DNA of 64,000 nt from Bedellia somnulentella (GCA_963576735.1 OY755178.1:19220001-19284000); one strand, 5' to 3'. Shown: positions 10,653 through 22,930, counted from the stretch's first letter. The notes: generated by a model from the sequence alone, not told the origin. Numbers and translations are program-made.

Positions 10653-10902
10653 CGTGTAGTGTCGGTTTAGAATAGCACTACCCCATTTCTTCCGGTGGGT
10701 GTACGTAAGAGGCGACTAACGGTATGGGGGGGATTTTTGGGCGATGCGGTTGGAGACCCATCACCAACAACCTTTATTTTTACTATCTTTTCCCTACTCA
10801 AATTTCCAAAAGTGGCTGAGGAATTTCTAATTCCTTAGCTCTGGCTACCCCTTCCTGGGATTTATAGCCGTGAGTATATGTATGTATGTATGTATGTATG
10901 TG
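10653..10902 (+). mobile_element. LS-SINE, complete copy (A type)
   Basis: Head gtgtagtgtcggtttagaat, then ccggtgggtgtacgtaagag, body with ggcgatgcggttggagaccc and tail gtgagtatatgtatgtatg. The A type is defined by ggtgggtgtacgtaag. Confidence 0.9.
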
Positions 10903-10989
10903 TTGAAAGCACAATAACAGGTCTGATAAGTTTCTTTTCTTGTCCGCATAGTGTCTCTTCTGTCGCAGTAGTGCTGCCATCTATAGTTT

Positions 10990-11147
10990 GTGCACGGTCC
11001 CTATAGGCCTGCCCTGTATAACGTGAGAACACTGTCCAAGCAATTTGTGGGTACTCTGGACACAGGTGACAATGTCACGTGATATTCAGAAGTGTTACCA
11101 CCTCCGCTAATCCCTTCGGGGATATTCGGCGTGAACGTTTGAGTCTT
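10990..11147 (+). mobile_element. tRNA-headed SINE, 5'-truncated
   Basis: Carries only the 3' body of the tRNA-headed SINE family best seen at 28131-28508: ataggcctgccc, gtgagaacactgtcc, caatgtcacgtgat and ggggatattcggcgtgaacg. Confidence 0.7.
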
Positions 11148-11353
11148 TTTTGAGATGCAGAATTACAGACCATCGCCTTTCGAGGGATTTCAAGAACAAT
11201 GTAAAGTTACATATGGTTGAGCCTATTTAATATCGTCCAGTAATAGAAATACCGGAAATACGAAGAATAATACAGTAACCATCGCTTCCCCATCCGAGAG
11301 GCATCTTTGCCAGGTCTACCCATCTGTAAAACTCGTAAAATAAAATAATTTTT

Positions 11354-11929
11354 AACAAAAAGAAAACCGACTCCATAGTTGGAAAATCAACCGAAAATAA
11401 ACAATCTAGTACTAAAAAGTACGAAATAATTGAACATGAGTACTGTGATTAATACCTTAGCAATTTCTTTATTTCACACGCGTCAGTTCAAGCTACCTAA
11501 ATATTAAAATTCTCTTAAATTAATTTTTGAGTCGGTGCCAGTCAAACAAAAGTAAATTCACCCTACCACCTACCAAGTCATCTCTGATTATTACAATCTA
11601 AACAATATATCTATCGCCTAACGTTTTAAATGGTAATACGTACAAAAATCAATTTACCCTACAACTACAAGGTATCCTACATTGTACATGTATATGAAGT
11701 GCGAAATACACACTTATTATTGTCAATCATCACGCAGGCTGGCACCGGCTCACAAATTAATTTAAGAGAATTTTAAGATTTAGGTAGGTTGAACTGACGC
11801 GTGTGGAATAAAGAAATTGCTAAGGTATTAATCACAGTACTCATGTTCAATTATTTCGTACTTTTTAGTACTAGATTGTTTGTTTTCGGTTGTTTTTCCA
11901 ACTATGAAGTCGGTTTTCTTTTTTGTAAC
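11354..11929. mobile_element. Foldback MITE with ~188-bp arms
   Basis: Arm 11354-11541 (aacaaaaagaaaaccgactc ... gtcggtgccag) is inverted at 11739-11929. The ~200-bp spacer is unique to this family. A half copy with arm and inverted spacer lies at 20317-20665. The inner motif gtcggtgcca is shared with the 5629-6645 element, suggesting a related termini family. No coding capacity. Confidence 0.75.
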
Positions 11930-12203
11930 TTTTATTGGCGTTTTGATTTTAAGGGTCCTAATAAAATAATGTCTCCCTGCTCGAATACAGCTTTAGGCTC
12001 CTGAATAATAGCTCTGTTGGAACTCCCACTGAGTTTAATCCATGGAAGTATTATTTAAACAGGAACGCGCGCTGGCGACCTAAAGTGTCCTGAAAAAGGA
12101 TGGCTAACTAGCTAACTGTGTCTCGTTTTAAGTAGGGTGACCATCTGTTGGTGTTTTAATAAGAGTTCCTCTAAAGGATACAAAAACACTTATATTTACA
12201 TAT

Positions 12204-12399
12204 TTTGAATGTTTTTGTTCATGAAAACCTCATGTGGGGACCTGATGCACTCGCAGCCTTTGACACGGTAGCTCAATTGGCAGAGCGACGGGGGCGTATA
12301 CCCGATGTCGCGGGTTCGATCCCCACCTGTGTCGAAATTTTTCTTTCCTTTATTTATTAGTTATATTTACATACATACATTATAAAAAAAGTATATTAT
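12204..12399 (+). mobile_element. tRNA-like SINE, monomer, 22-bp TSD
   Basis: Flanked by a 22-bp direct repeat (12182-12203 and 12400-12421, beginning aaaaacacttat). The 196-bp insert has a short leader (ttcatgaaaacctcatgtgg), the tRNA-like module and a tail tttctttcctttatttatta followed by AT-rich sequence. The long TSD shows retroposition. Called TL-SINE here. Confidence 0.85.
12262..12333 (+). ncRNA. tRNA-like module of TL-SINE
   Basis: Folds as a cloverleaf: acceptor GACACGG with CTGTGTC, D stem GCTC/GAGC, T-loop GGGTTCGATCCC. Box A tagctcaattgg and box B ggttcgatccc are intact. The anticodon arm pairs only CGGG/CCCG around an 8-nt loop ggcgtata with no U at position 33, so it is not a working tRNA. 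It is most likely the pol III promoter of the SINE. Confidence 0.75.
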
Positions 12400-12429
12400 A
12401 AAAACACTTATATTTACATATATATACAT

Positions 12430-14090
12430 TGTTTTTGGTAAATCAACGTGTTTTTTATACATATTTATTCTTAATTAATAGATTATAAATAAAAGAATGG
12501 GTAGCCAGTGCTTGAGAATTAAAATTTCCTCAGCCACTTTTTGAGCAAAAGCAAATTCAAATCGTTTAATGCATTCATGTGGTAAAGTTCGAGATGATAC
12601 AGGTTATTTTATTTATTGTTCCATAACATGAACCCACTATTAAATGATAAAAACTCCAAAACACTCAAACAGATGATAAATTGTGGACACCACATTTATC
12701 TTGTTTCGATGGGGATACCCGTGACAAATATTAATATCCCTATTGCCAAACTTAACCAATTATTTATCTCCAAATCGATAGGCGACAATAATAATTAAAA
12801 TAAAATACAAAAAAGGAACAGTTTATAACCTGCTTTTTATAAAATACTCCCTATAAATAAGTTTAATTTGTTTTTCTTTGAACATAATCTCGACTGGCAA
12901 CCGTGCGAGCGGGACACACTTCTCTCTCACACGGCTCTCGTTCTAGGACGTTTCTCTGCTTGACAGTCTTTAAAAGATAATTTACTTTATTGCATGGTAA
13001 TAAATTGCATTTTTGTTTACCATATTTTTGTGAGTACTCTCTCCTGTTTAGTTAGTAGCTTCATGGTTTAATCTCAGATCATTGCTGGCTAATTCATGGA
13101 ATCGAAGTACGAGTCAGAAGTACTACATTATTTACAAGCCAACCGCTCTCTCACGGTTAATACTAACACTAAAGTGAAATCATTTCTCACAACATCCATT
13201 GTAAATTATACAAGATAGTTCTTTAAAATTGGTATAGATGGCGCTACCAAACATCATACTGAATTATCGCTGATAAAATAACTTTTATTTAGTGATAGTG
13301 ATTCACATTCCTACATAATATTTATTATAAAATCTGCCGGTCTATATTCTGGCTGTTATTACATTAACCCAATTCAAACTCGAATGTAAGCAAAGATTGT
13401 GTGCGTCTAGGGTGAAGCCAGAATGAGTTACCCAAATGAACGAGAACCACGAGCTTTTCACTAAAACAATTTAAATGAATATATGAATGGTTCGAAAAGA
13501 CTGCTTATTAAAAAAAGGAATGGCTCACTTTCTAGTTCTCTTTTTATTTTAATTAATTGTTTCTATTCACCCCATTATAAAGAAACTTTGTTGAAGCGCC
13601 ATCTGCATTTTTAACAATGCACTTCTATAAGTCGAATTATTTTTTTCACTTATATAGTAATTTACATGTTTTATTCAAGAATAATTAAAAATACTTACAT
13701 AGACAATTCACAACCTAAATTAAAATATAAAACTAAATAAATACCTACTAAAGATGGAAAATTTCATGAAATTCATCGCTCTCGCAGAACGGTATCGTGC
13801 CTAAAATACTGGCAGCATTTCCTCTTTGAATGGCTATGCTAATTTTTTCACTTATATTATATTGCTATACTAGTTATACCAAAGATGTCACTGTTACACT
13901 ATAATTCTATATTGTGACTGGGGAAATAGCACAAAATCATTTTCTTCCCTTGCTCATACGGACGACTCGCGATTTTGTAGCTTATCAAGCAATTTTTAAG
14001 AGATGTGGCTGGGGCTCTCCAAATATTCTTTTTTTTCCGTTCTTACCGTCACTCAATTAAGGAATTTCTGATTCAGAAGCTCTGACGAAT
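12430..14090. other. Non-coding stretch with few marks
   Basis: About 1.6 kb. A short minus-strand LS-SINE scrap lies at 12499-12545 (gggtagccag, cctcagccact). The rest is AT-rich, with a GC-richer patch at 12900-12960; no gene seen. Confidence 0.45.
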
Positions 14091-14097
14091 AAGATGA

Positions 14098-14320
14098 TGT
14101 GTAGTGTCGATTTTGAAAAGTACTACCTATTTCTCCCATGGTTGATGGTATGAGGCGATTAAGTATCGTTCCTTTTTTAGTGATTTTTGGGCGATGGGAC
14201 CTATGACCAAAAACATTTATTTTACAATCTTTTCCTTACTGAACTGCCAAAAGTGGATGAAGAATTTTCGGGTTCTGAAGTTCTGGCGACCTCGTTTAGC
14301 GATAAATTATGAGATTATAA
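14098..14320 (+). mobile_element. LS-SINE, strongly diverged copy
   Basis: tgtgtagtgtcgatttt, gtatgaggcgatt, agtgatttttgggcgatg and caaaagtgg are recognisable, with many substitutions; the tail is lost. Confidence 0.6.
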
Positions 14321-14948
14321 TAGCACTTTCCCATTTCTCCAGGCACTTCTCGTGCGAAGTGGCTTCCCTGATAGATTGGAACAAACTGGGTACATATAAT
14401 AATGCAGGATATCATAATATGTAAGGATGAAATAAATAAATTCGAAACACCCAAATTCAAAATGTGATAAACGGATGAAAAATATAAAGTCGTTTGACAT
14501 AAGTTAAAAATATATGTAGCTGAAATGAAAATTTGTCCTTGTAAATGAAAAATACCTTAGATAAAAATACATAATGGTTAGAAAAGCTAAATATTTTTTT
14601 TATAAATATGTATTCATTTATTCAAGCTATCAGTTTAAGCGCAATAGAGACTAAAGACCACCAGATGACAAAAACGATGAGGTATTATAATTAAAACAAC
14701 TATTGACTTTCGGATATTTTAATCGCGCGTTATTACATTGTTTTTAAAGCACGACGTTTCGAAAACTTTTCAGTTATCTTGGTCACGGGAAGACTTTCAA
14801 TTGTAATGTGCAATCGTGAAAATCTTAGAAAATAATAACGATGAGGTATGTTTAGACATATTAGCTCTCCTACCACTTTGAGGACACATGGTGTGACGAG
14901 TTTAGCTACGGTGAATGTTTATCCTCATCTTATTCATTTTTGTTATTT
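14321..14948. other. Non-coding AT-rich stretch
   Basis: No gene, repeat family or structure recognised. Confidence 0.4.
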
Positions 14949-15207
14949 GTGATGTGTAGTGTCGGCTTAGAATAGCACTACCCGGTTTCTGCCCGTGGGA
15001 TATTGTAAGAGGCGACGAAGGGTTTTGGTAAGTAAGAGATTTTTGGGCGATGCGGTTGGAGGACCACCACCAACAACCTTTTATTTTACCATCCTTCCCC
15101 ACTTAACTTCCAAATCGAATGCTGAATTCATGCCAAATTTCTGATTCCTTAGCTCTGGCTACCCCATTTAGGGATTTATAGCCGTGAGTATATGTATGTG
15201 GTATTGT
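14949..15207 (+). mobile_element. LS-SINE, near-complete copy
   Basis: gatgtgtagtgtcggcttag head, gcgatgcggttgga body, atagccgtgagtatatgtat tail. A small insertion-like disturbance (cgaatgctgaattcatgcc) lies around 15115. Confidence 0.8.
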
Positions 15208-16283
15208 TAATTAAATAATGACTAACGGGAAACTAAGTAATACTTACGAATGCAAAAAATTGATCATTGCATCAATAAAGTTCATGTTGCGCTGGTCGTC
15301 AACTCTACTATGGGGTTTTCAATCGCCATTTTAATAGGGAAATCTCCTCGATGAGGATAAATGATATGTTATACATATTATAACAGACCGATTTCAAAAC
15401 TTTGTCCCATTTAGATTTTATGGAGTTTGATTGCGTGGTTCAACAGATATTTCACAAATGTCAAAATGCATACGTAGGTTTAGTTGTTCATCGAAATTTG
15501 TAAGAAAAATTGTGTTTCCGTCAATTAGCTGAATGGGGACCTTTATTTGTTTCAAATTATATTTATAAATTAAATTGAATTTGCCGGGTTTGTTGTCCTA
15601 GAATAGACCAAATTTGATGTCTAAACAAGATTTCTTCTGTTCTTTTGACATTTGAGGCATCTTAGGTTTTGAAACTTTTTCAAGAAATTGCAAAAAAATC
15701 TGAAGATATGGCTAGCCCTTCTAGGGATTTCATCATAGGATTCATAGCCGTGAATATATGTATGTACGAGTATAATATACGTAACTGTTTTTATACTGAG
15801 CTTACCATCCATAGGTTGATTTAAAGAGATCGTTTTTAGTGATAAGACCGACCATTGTCCTCCCTTGGATAACCGTACTTACTTATACTCACGCCCATTG
15901 TTCCCATTGTGGTAGGCAGAGACTATAGATCGCCACTTTGTACGATCCAGGTAAATCTCTTTTGCTTCTGTTACATTCATCATTCTTAACCGTAATGTTC
16001 GTAAAATATCACGTAAAATATTTTTAAGTTAGCAATAAAGAGTTTTGTATTCTATTCTAAAACGTACAATGATTATGTAAAAGATGATGGTGATTTTGAT
16101 GATAGCATTACTGTAAATATTCTATATTGATATGTTTATTAATAAATAAAGTTTTAAAATGTTACGTAGTCGTGTGCGCCGCACGCGTCTAGTCTGTTTA
16201 CATTATGATGATAGATCTCAAGTATTTTGCTACGGATAACAAAACTAACATACATTTTATTGAAAATATTTTTTTAGTTTTTT
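15208..16283. other. Non-coding stretch with LINE and SINE tails
   Basis: Contains an LS-SINE tail at about 15705-15765 (ttcatagccgtgaatatatg) and, on the minus strand at 15885-15990, a 5'-truncated end of the RTE-like LINE (ggtaggcagagactatagat, gccactttgtacgatcc). No host gene seen. Confidence 0.6.
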
Positions 16284-16542
16284 GTGCTGTGTAGTGTCGG
16301 CTTAGAATAGCACTACCCCATTTCTTCCGGTGGGTGTACGTAAGAGGCGACTAACGGTATTGGGGCTTTTTAAGGGATTTTTGGGCGATGCGGTTGGAGA
16401 CCCATCACCAACAACCTTTATTCTACCATCTATTCCCCACTCAACTTCCAAAAGTGGCTGTGGAATTTCTAATTTCTCAGCTCTGGCTACCCCTTTTAGG
16501 GATTTATAGCCGTGAGTATATGTATGTATGTATGAATGTATG
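16284..16542 (+). mobile_element. LS-SINE, complete copy (A type)
   Basis: Head tgtgtagtgtcggcttagaa, block ccggtgggtgtacgtaagag, tail with gtgagtatatgtatgtatg. Near consensus. Confidence 0.9.
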
Positions 16543-16849
16543 TGGCATCTTTTTATTTTTTTGTTATGTAATCTGTTGTTGAATATATAAATAATTGGAA
16601 CCTAACGATCTATCGTTTCTAAGACTCCGGGTACATCTTTATTCGGAACTTTACTTGGTTTCAACAAAACTGCCGCTAGCAGTAACAAACCTTTATAAAT
16701 TAATATCGCATCTGACTTAATTAAAATTTAAAAAGTAATTATACCTCTTTGCCTGGTTAAAACGTTACATACTTCTCATGACATTTTTGATGGTAATATT
16801 AGTAATATCAAAGATATGAAATTATAATTGTAATTGTTATTGTCTTCTT

Positions 16850-17104
16850 TTTATTTGTTTTTTTTTAATTTTACTTCCTATTTTGGTTCCTTTTTATTAA
16901 TATTAAGATTAAGTTTTTGTTCTTTTGTTAGTCCATTTAAGTCACTTAAAATTTAAAATTAAATTAATGTTCATAAAATCGTAGGCATGTTGACTCAAAA
17001 GTTTTTAGGTTCTACAATGCGCATGTTGCTATGAAATGTATAGATTGAATTTGTTATCTTGTGTAGCAACCTGTTTTTTGAGCAAATAAATAAATAAATA
17101 AAAA
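16850..17104 (+). mobile_element. LINE 3' UTR fragment with (AAAT)n tail
   Basis: AT-rich sequence ending gcaacctgttttttgagc followed by (aaat)n at 17081-17104. This is the usual look of the 3' end of an insect non-LTR element; no coding part remains, so the clade is open. Confidence 0.45.
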
Positions 17105-17161
17105 ATGACACGTTTATACTTATTTATAAATTCTAAAAAGTAATTACATTAAGTTTTTTTT

Positions 17162-18095
17162 ATTAAGGTACTAGTGGATCGGCCCAGCTTCGCACGGGTA
17201 GCGTAGTTTTTAATATTTGAGGTTTCTTGAATCACTGCTCAAGCTTTGAATGCTCAAGCGCAATGATTACTACATAGACCACTCCTGAATTGTGTAGCTT
17301 TGTGATTTCTGTGAAAGCCCTCATATGAACGGTTTAGTGTCTCCAAAAATAACCTTATTTTTAGAATTAGTTGAAGTTGAGTTGAGTAAAACGCTATGAA
17401 GTACTTTTAACAACTACAACAACTGGCGCCATCTAGTACGTAATATGTAAATTAGTAATTATTTGGTTTTGATCACGGGCGCGATGTCTTATTTCATGTG
17501 TAATTTCGGTGTTTCTCTACCGATTTCCATGATTCTTTTTTTATTAAATAGGTAATGAGTAAAATAAGGCATGAGTGAGAGTATTATAAACGTAAGAGTA
17601 AACAAATATAATCAGAATGCTCCGAACTGCTAAGCTATCAGGAGTTACACGTGATATTGTGAGTCAACCATGAAAGGTAGACGTATGCTGTCGTACATTT
17701 TTTTTTAGAAAATTTTACGAAAAATATTTTAGTCATACATGAATTCTATGTAACTTAAACCATTAAGGCTGCACACGCGACGTAAGCTTAAAAAATGTAG
17801 TAATTTCTACCGTTTTCCCAAAATATCCCCAAATTCCCCTTTACTACTATAATGAAAAGTATACTATAACCTGCCTAGTAGTATGAAGAATAATTGTGCC
17901 AAGTTTCGTTAAAATCCGTCCAGTAGTTTTTGTTTCCATAAGGAACATACAAACCGACAGACAGACAGACAGAAAAAAAAATACTGATTGCATTTTTAGC
18001 ATCAGTATCAATCACTTATCACCCCCTGATAGTTATTTTGAAAATATATTTCATGTACAGAATTGACCTCTCTACAGATTTATTATAAGTATAGA
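17162..18095 (+). mobile_element. Dispersed ~0.9-kb element starting actagtggatcggc
   Basis: Starts actagtggatcggcccagct and has gaacatacaaaccgacagac about 790 bp later. A second copy lies at 47092-47885, and a deleted inverted one at 52172-52285. Shared blocks: aatgctccgaactgctaagc, gctatcaggagttacacgtg, caagtttcgttaaaatccgt. Non-coding; the class is not settled. Confidence 0.6.
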
Positions 18096-18479
18096 TAAAC
18101 TGTTTGTTTTGCTATCGCTCCGGTTAGCAAAGTTACAAAGTGGATACTACGATCAATATAAGAAATCTGGTTTTACCTTATAATAACACATTTAAATTAC
18201 CCCATATAACATTAATAACTTGCTTCTTAAAAACATATATCGACACGACTTATTGAAAATATTGTTACATTCCTCTAAGATTGATTGATCTCCAACTACC
18301 TGCAAGTTGCATTAGCATCATACAAACTTGATGTGTACAGTATGTAGGTACGCGACTGGGACTAATTATGTCATTAATAATCCTTTTATTAGTTAAAACA
18401 ACTTTGAATTATAAGTATCAGATATACCTTTATAACCATCGCAGATAAACAGATTGAAAAACGAATAATAAAAGGCACT

Positions 18480-18855
18480 GATTTATTTATTTATTTGGCA
18501 CACAAACAGTATTATGACATAGCATTGGTATACAAAATTTAAAAAATAATACAAATTCGGACATAATACCAAAAAACTGTGTACACAGCATGATATTAAA
18601 TAATCAGTTGAGATGACAACTTAAAAAATATATTAGTATAGTTTTTTTTTTTTTTATTATTATTATTATTCATTAATTTACTAACATTAATTTAACTTAC
18701 AAATAAAATGAAGACTATTTACAAAGGGAAAGGGAAAGGGGCTAGATTTTAACATAATAAGCACAACATAAAAACAACATAAAAACAATTTAAAGAGGCA
18801 GTTGTATATAGCGGTTTTGGTAAGTTAAAAATTATAAATGGCACGTTTAATAACT
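18480..18855. other. AT-rich stretch with poly-T/ATT tract
   Basis: Holds (ttta)n at 18480-18497 and a T-run followed by (att)n at about 18642-18671, as expected for the minus-strand tail of an old retroposon. No coding sequence. Confidence 0.4.
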
Positions 18856-18859
18856 AGAT

Positions 18860-19480
18860 CAGCAGTTAAAACTAAGCAGTAAAGTAAACAAAAATGAGTA
18901 ATAAAAAATAATGAAATGGATCAGTGAATATATAATTGAGTAGGAAAATAATTAAATGGGCGGTAAAAAATATTGAACGAGCGGTTACGCGTGGGTAGTA
19001 ATAAATCGGAATTTGTCGGTAAGAAATCTCATTCTAAGTAATTCTATAAAGTAAGTAAGCATATAGGCATGCATATAGGCATGCATCAGGCATTTAGGGC
19101 TCGCTCCGCTGCGCTACACTCGCTCGTTTTATACATAATCTAACCTAACCTAACCTAATTAAATGTGACCACCTAACTTTTCTTTGTCTTGACCCCCCCA
19201 TGCAGGGGGGCTCTGCCCCCCTGCACCCCCCGACATGCGAGCAAGTATACATACAAACAGGCATGCATCGTTACGATCTGCCGAACTATTTGTCGAACTG
19301 CCCATTCCATGATTTTTACCGCCCATTTAATTATTGGACTACTCAATTATTTTTAGAATTGACATTGTATGATAAAATAACCGACTAATATATTTTTTAT
19401 TACTGTCTATGTTTTACTGTCGCAATAATTATTCAACCGCCATTAAATTAAATAACTGCTCAATATGTTTTTCAACTAAT
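18860..19480. mobile_element. Foldback element with GC-rich central hairpin
   Basis: The left block aaataattaaatgggcggta (near 18950) is matched inverted by ttttaccgcccatttaatta (near 19316). Weaker inverted similarity extends outwards (cagtaaagtaaac / gttttactg). The centre holds (CCTAA)n at 19139-19160 and a perfect hairpin at 19201-19225. End points are approximate. Confidence 0.5.
19201..19225. repeat. Perfect GC hairpin, 10-bp stem
   Basis: tgcagggggg, loop ctctg, cccccctgca. Flanking C-runs on both sides (19193-19199, 19226-19231) add further pairing or G-rich structure on the minus strand. It lies near the centre of the foldback element. Confidence 0.85.
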
Positions 19481-20171
19481 CATAATAACATCTCGAATTT
19501 TTAAATAACAGCTCAAAAAATTAGTTCCCATAATAAAACAGTACCGAAGCCAAAATACTTAAGATCTATCTTTTTCCATCTCATGCCCTGCCTTGCCATT
19601 TGGGACTTTTCTAAAACCGATTGACTTGTCACTAAGCTGTTCGTAACCCGATTCACCGCATTAGCCCTTTTCTCTCTTCAATTTACCTTTTTAGTCTATC
19701 TTTAAAATACAACCTAATCCACTAAATTACTTCTTTCGACATGCCTATGAGAAATCTATACTTCTAATTAAAATAATGTCTCCATCTGAAAATTCTTGAA
19801 ATATGCACAACAGAGTACTATCCAATTAAGCAGTGGTGACGTCACATGACCCTCATTACGCGACCCTGACCTTCGCGCGTCCTGCCACTGCCACTCCACA
19901 GCGGCGACGCACTGTGACATACATTTTAATTGCTCGTTTTTCATCTTCACGACGCTTCTTTAGTTTTTTATATGCCTAAACAGCAAAAATCTCAAATATC
20001 TCTAAGAAAGTTGCAATTTAAAGTTGTGGTGTGAGGTACTCATTCTTTGATATTATGATAGGCTAGAAGGACTCGAGCCTACCCCGGAACAGGGTGATCA
20101 GGTGATTTTACGCTGGCCTAATAAAGGTTGACGGACTAACCAGCTCAGACATAAATATGATATGATATATT
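19481..20171. other. Non-coding stretch
   Basis: No gene seen. A weak minus-strand likeness to the LINE coding region lies near 19610-19680 (cgattcaccgcattagccct) and may be an old fragment. Confidence 0.35.
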
Positions 20172-20305
20172 ACATATCGCCGTTTTGTACGACTACACTG
20201 TCACATGACTAAGTACAACTCAGCCATGTGGGTTTCCGTTTCCTCACGATGTTTTCCCTCACCGTTAACAACCATGATAAATTAACCACACATATGTCTT
20301 TAGAT
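20172..20305 (-). mobile_element. tRNA-headed SINE, internal fragment
   Basis: gccgttttgtacgactacac, gtcacatgactaagtacaac and cgttaacaaccatgataaa are the complement of the family body. Head and tail are missing. It abuts the half foldback at 20317. Confidence 0.7.
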
Positions 20306-20316
20306 AAAATAATTTT

Positions 20317-20665
20317 TAACAAAAAGAAAACCGACTTCATAGTTGGAAAAACAACCGAAAATAAACAATCTAGTACTAAAAGGTACGAAATAAGTTTTTT
20401 AATTGAATTTGAGTACTGTGATTAATACCTTAGCAATTTCTTTATTCCACACGCGTCAGTTCAACCTACCTAAATCTTAAAATTATCTTAAATTAATTTG
20501 TGAGCCGGTGCCAGCCTCCGTGATGATTGATAACAATAAGGTGTACTTCGCACTTCATATACATGTACAATGCATCCTACGTACTATGTATATGAACCTT
20601 GTAGTTGTAGGGTAAATTGATTTTTGTACGTATTACCATTTAAAACGTTATGCGATATATAAACC
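20317..20665. mobile_element. Half copy of the 11354-11929 foldback MITE
   Basis: One arm (acaaaaagaaaaccgacttc to gagccggtgccag) plus the spacer in inverted order relative to the 11.4-kb copy. The second arm is missing. Confidence 0.65.
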
Positions 20666-20689
20666 TATAGATTTATATAGATTTCCTGG

Positions 20690-21160
20690 GTGCCATCATC
20701 AGATCCTGGTCTCATGGTACTTTCTCGGTAGCAATAACATAACAAAAGAAATGTTTAGTGAATCTACGCTACGCATAAAAGCTACGAAGAGGAGTATTTA
20801 TCTATATAGAATGTTGAAAGAACTGTTTCCTAACTCCTAGTGATGAGGACCCACACTTTCTATCATTAGCTCAGCAGCATAATAATATGATTTTCAGAAG
20901 CTAATGCCAATATAAATTCAGAAAATATGTAAAACGCGGTACATTTGCCTATAAAATTTCAGGGTTCCCCTCGATTTCTCCAGGATCCCATCATCAGACC
21001 CTGATATCCTCACCATGGTACCAATCCGGGAGTATCTTCTTTCGAATAAAAAAATAATAATCAAAATTTGTTCATAAATGGCGAAGTAATCGGCGAACAA
21101 ACATAAAAAAAAATATACGGTCGAATTGAGAACACTCCTTTTTTTGAAGTCGGTTAAAAA
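20690..21160. mobile_element. Dispersed repeat ending ttgaagtcggttaaaa
   Basis: Two related blocks (ctgggtgccatcatcagatc near 20688; caggatcccatcatcagacc near 20980), then gaagtaatcggcgaacaaac and a tttttttgaagtcggttaaa terminus near 21160. The same terminus closes the 145-bp array at 8200, so both belong to one family. Non-coding. Confidence 0.55.
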
Positions 21161-21360
21161 GACAAATTGGACCCACCCGACCCAGGATTTGATCACAAGT
21201 TGTTTGCACGATAACCGAGTGTTCTATCCATTGGGCTATCACGTGAGTACACTGTCCATGCAAAACGTGGGTACTCTGAACACCAGGTGACAAAGTCACG
21301 TGATGTTCAGAAGTATTAGTACCTTTGCCACCCCCTTCGGGGATATTCGTCTTGAACTTT
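21155..21360. mobile_element. tRNA-headed SINE with inverted head
   Basis: The head (21155-21242) is on the minus strand (ggataaccgagtgttct-type tRNA complement, cgacccaggatttgatcac), while the body (about 21237-21360) is on the plus strand (gtgagtacactgtccatgc to ggggatattcg). The junction is tatcacgtga, which both parts share. Confidence 0.75.
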
Positions 21361-21521
21361 TTCTTTTTATTATATTACATATATATCAAAACCAGCTAAG
21401 ACTTTAAGTCAAACATCTTTGTGTGCTTTTAAGATATTTGCCTTCAGCGAAATTCATCCTTTGACCTCCGTGCCCACATAATGAGCCTAATAATCACTGT
21501 ACTACGGGCCTTATTATAACA

Positions 21522-21775
21522 TACATACATACATACATATACTCACGGCTATAAATCCCTAGAAGGGGTAGCCAGAGCCAAGGAATAAGAAATTTCTCAG
21601 CCACTTTTGGAAACTTGTGTGGGGAAAAGATGGTAAAATAAAGGTTGTTGGTGATGGGTCTCCAACCGCATCGCCCAAAAATCCCTTAAAAGCCCCCAAT
21701 ACCGTTAGTCGCCTCTTACGTACACCCACCGGAAGAAATGGGGTAGTGCTATTCGAAGCCGGCACTACACAGCAA
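21522..21775 (-). mobile_element. LS-SINE, complete copy (A type)
   Basis: catacatacatacatatact tail, atcgcccaaaaatccctta body, gccggcactacacagc head complement. Confidence 0.9.
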
Positions 21776-22533
21776 TGATGTACATAATCTATTTTTTGAA
21801 TGTTATTAAAGTGGAGAAACTGAAACTGGTAGACTCGGAAAAGGGAACACAAGAGGATAAGAATCTTGCACATACATATATTTAATATCACTGTAGTGGT
21901 GGCTGAATTACTAATAAATTTTCACCTAAATACGTACTCACTTAATGAGAAAAATCCTTACTATGGTTTTGGATCGATATACGCCCGGTGCCACTACCCT
22001 TTAGCAGTTTATTTTTTTTATATGAAAAGTGGGAAGAAACGGTAATATTTCCGTCTTTAGCAGGTTTTTTTTTATATACATTACATTTTTTATATATATA
22101 TATTTTATATATTTATATATAAATTGGTCACAAAAACACAGAGTTCGAGAACAGTAGCACTTTTATAGTACACAGTGACAAATTGAAATTATTTAGTATA
22201 CAATTCATTCCGTATCAAACAAACCGGTAATAAGTAACCGGCTCAAAATGTATTTTAGTATTTATCGTACTAAACTTTAGTATAAATAAAAAACTAAGTC
22301 ATGATCAATTGGTTTGACTACAGGCCACTATTAGCATACCCAATAAAATATGATTTAATGCATTTAAATTTGAATAATACGACCGGGAAATCAAGTTCTA
22401 TTTTCGAAAAACCCATAACGCCATTTTGAAATTCCAAAACGCAATCTTAATGTCATTTGCTTCAAAGCCAATCAGTAACTACGCGGATAAACTGGGATAT
22501 ATCTGGGAATTTTGGTGACACCTCCTACCACTA
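21776..22533. other. AT-rich non-coding stretch
   Basis: Includes a strongly AT-rich (tata)n patch at 22070-22125. Nothing else recognised. Confidence 0.4.
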
Positions 22534-22705
22534 TATACATACTTATACTTATGGCTACAGATTCCTAGATACGGTAGCCAGAGCCTCGAAATAAGAAATT
22601 GCTTAGCCACATTTGGATGTTAATAGGGAAGAAGATGGTAGAAATAAAGTGTCATTGGTGATGGGTCTTCAACCGCAAACCCACTTTAAAAAGCCCAATC
22701 TCCAG
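22534..22705 (-). mobile_element. LS-SINE, 5'-truncated diverged copy
   Basis: gccacatttggatgtta, gtgatgggtcttcaaccgca and a tail of catacttatac. The gypsy element lies ~120 bp downstream, outside this copy. Confidence 0.7.
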
Positions 22706-22822
22706 GAAGAAGTATATGCCTTTTTAGCATAGAATATATATGAAGAATAGTGATACGAACTGCTAATTGCATCGATTAATGAACACTAACTAGAAGTGTA
22801 GTTTTATTTTCAACCTTATAAT

Positions 22823-22929
22823 TGTTGTTATTTATATAGTGTGGGTACTTTAACAATTATTGGTAAACGTCAGTCGGAATAAATCTCTCAAGCCGTTAAT
22901 ACGTTTTCTCATTTCTCTCCGAAATAACA
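22823..22929 (+). repeat. 5' LTR (107 bp)
   Basis: Begins tgttgttatttatatagtg and ends ctccgaaataaca (TG...CA). Matches the 3' LTR except for one base. Confidence 0.95.
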
Positions 22930-22930
22930 G

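Noticed and set aside
12262..12333. A working tRNA gene
   Set aside because: The anticodon arm has four pairs, an eight-base loop and no U33, and the sequence is repeated with TSDs as a SINE module.
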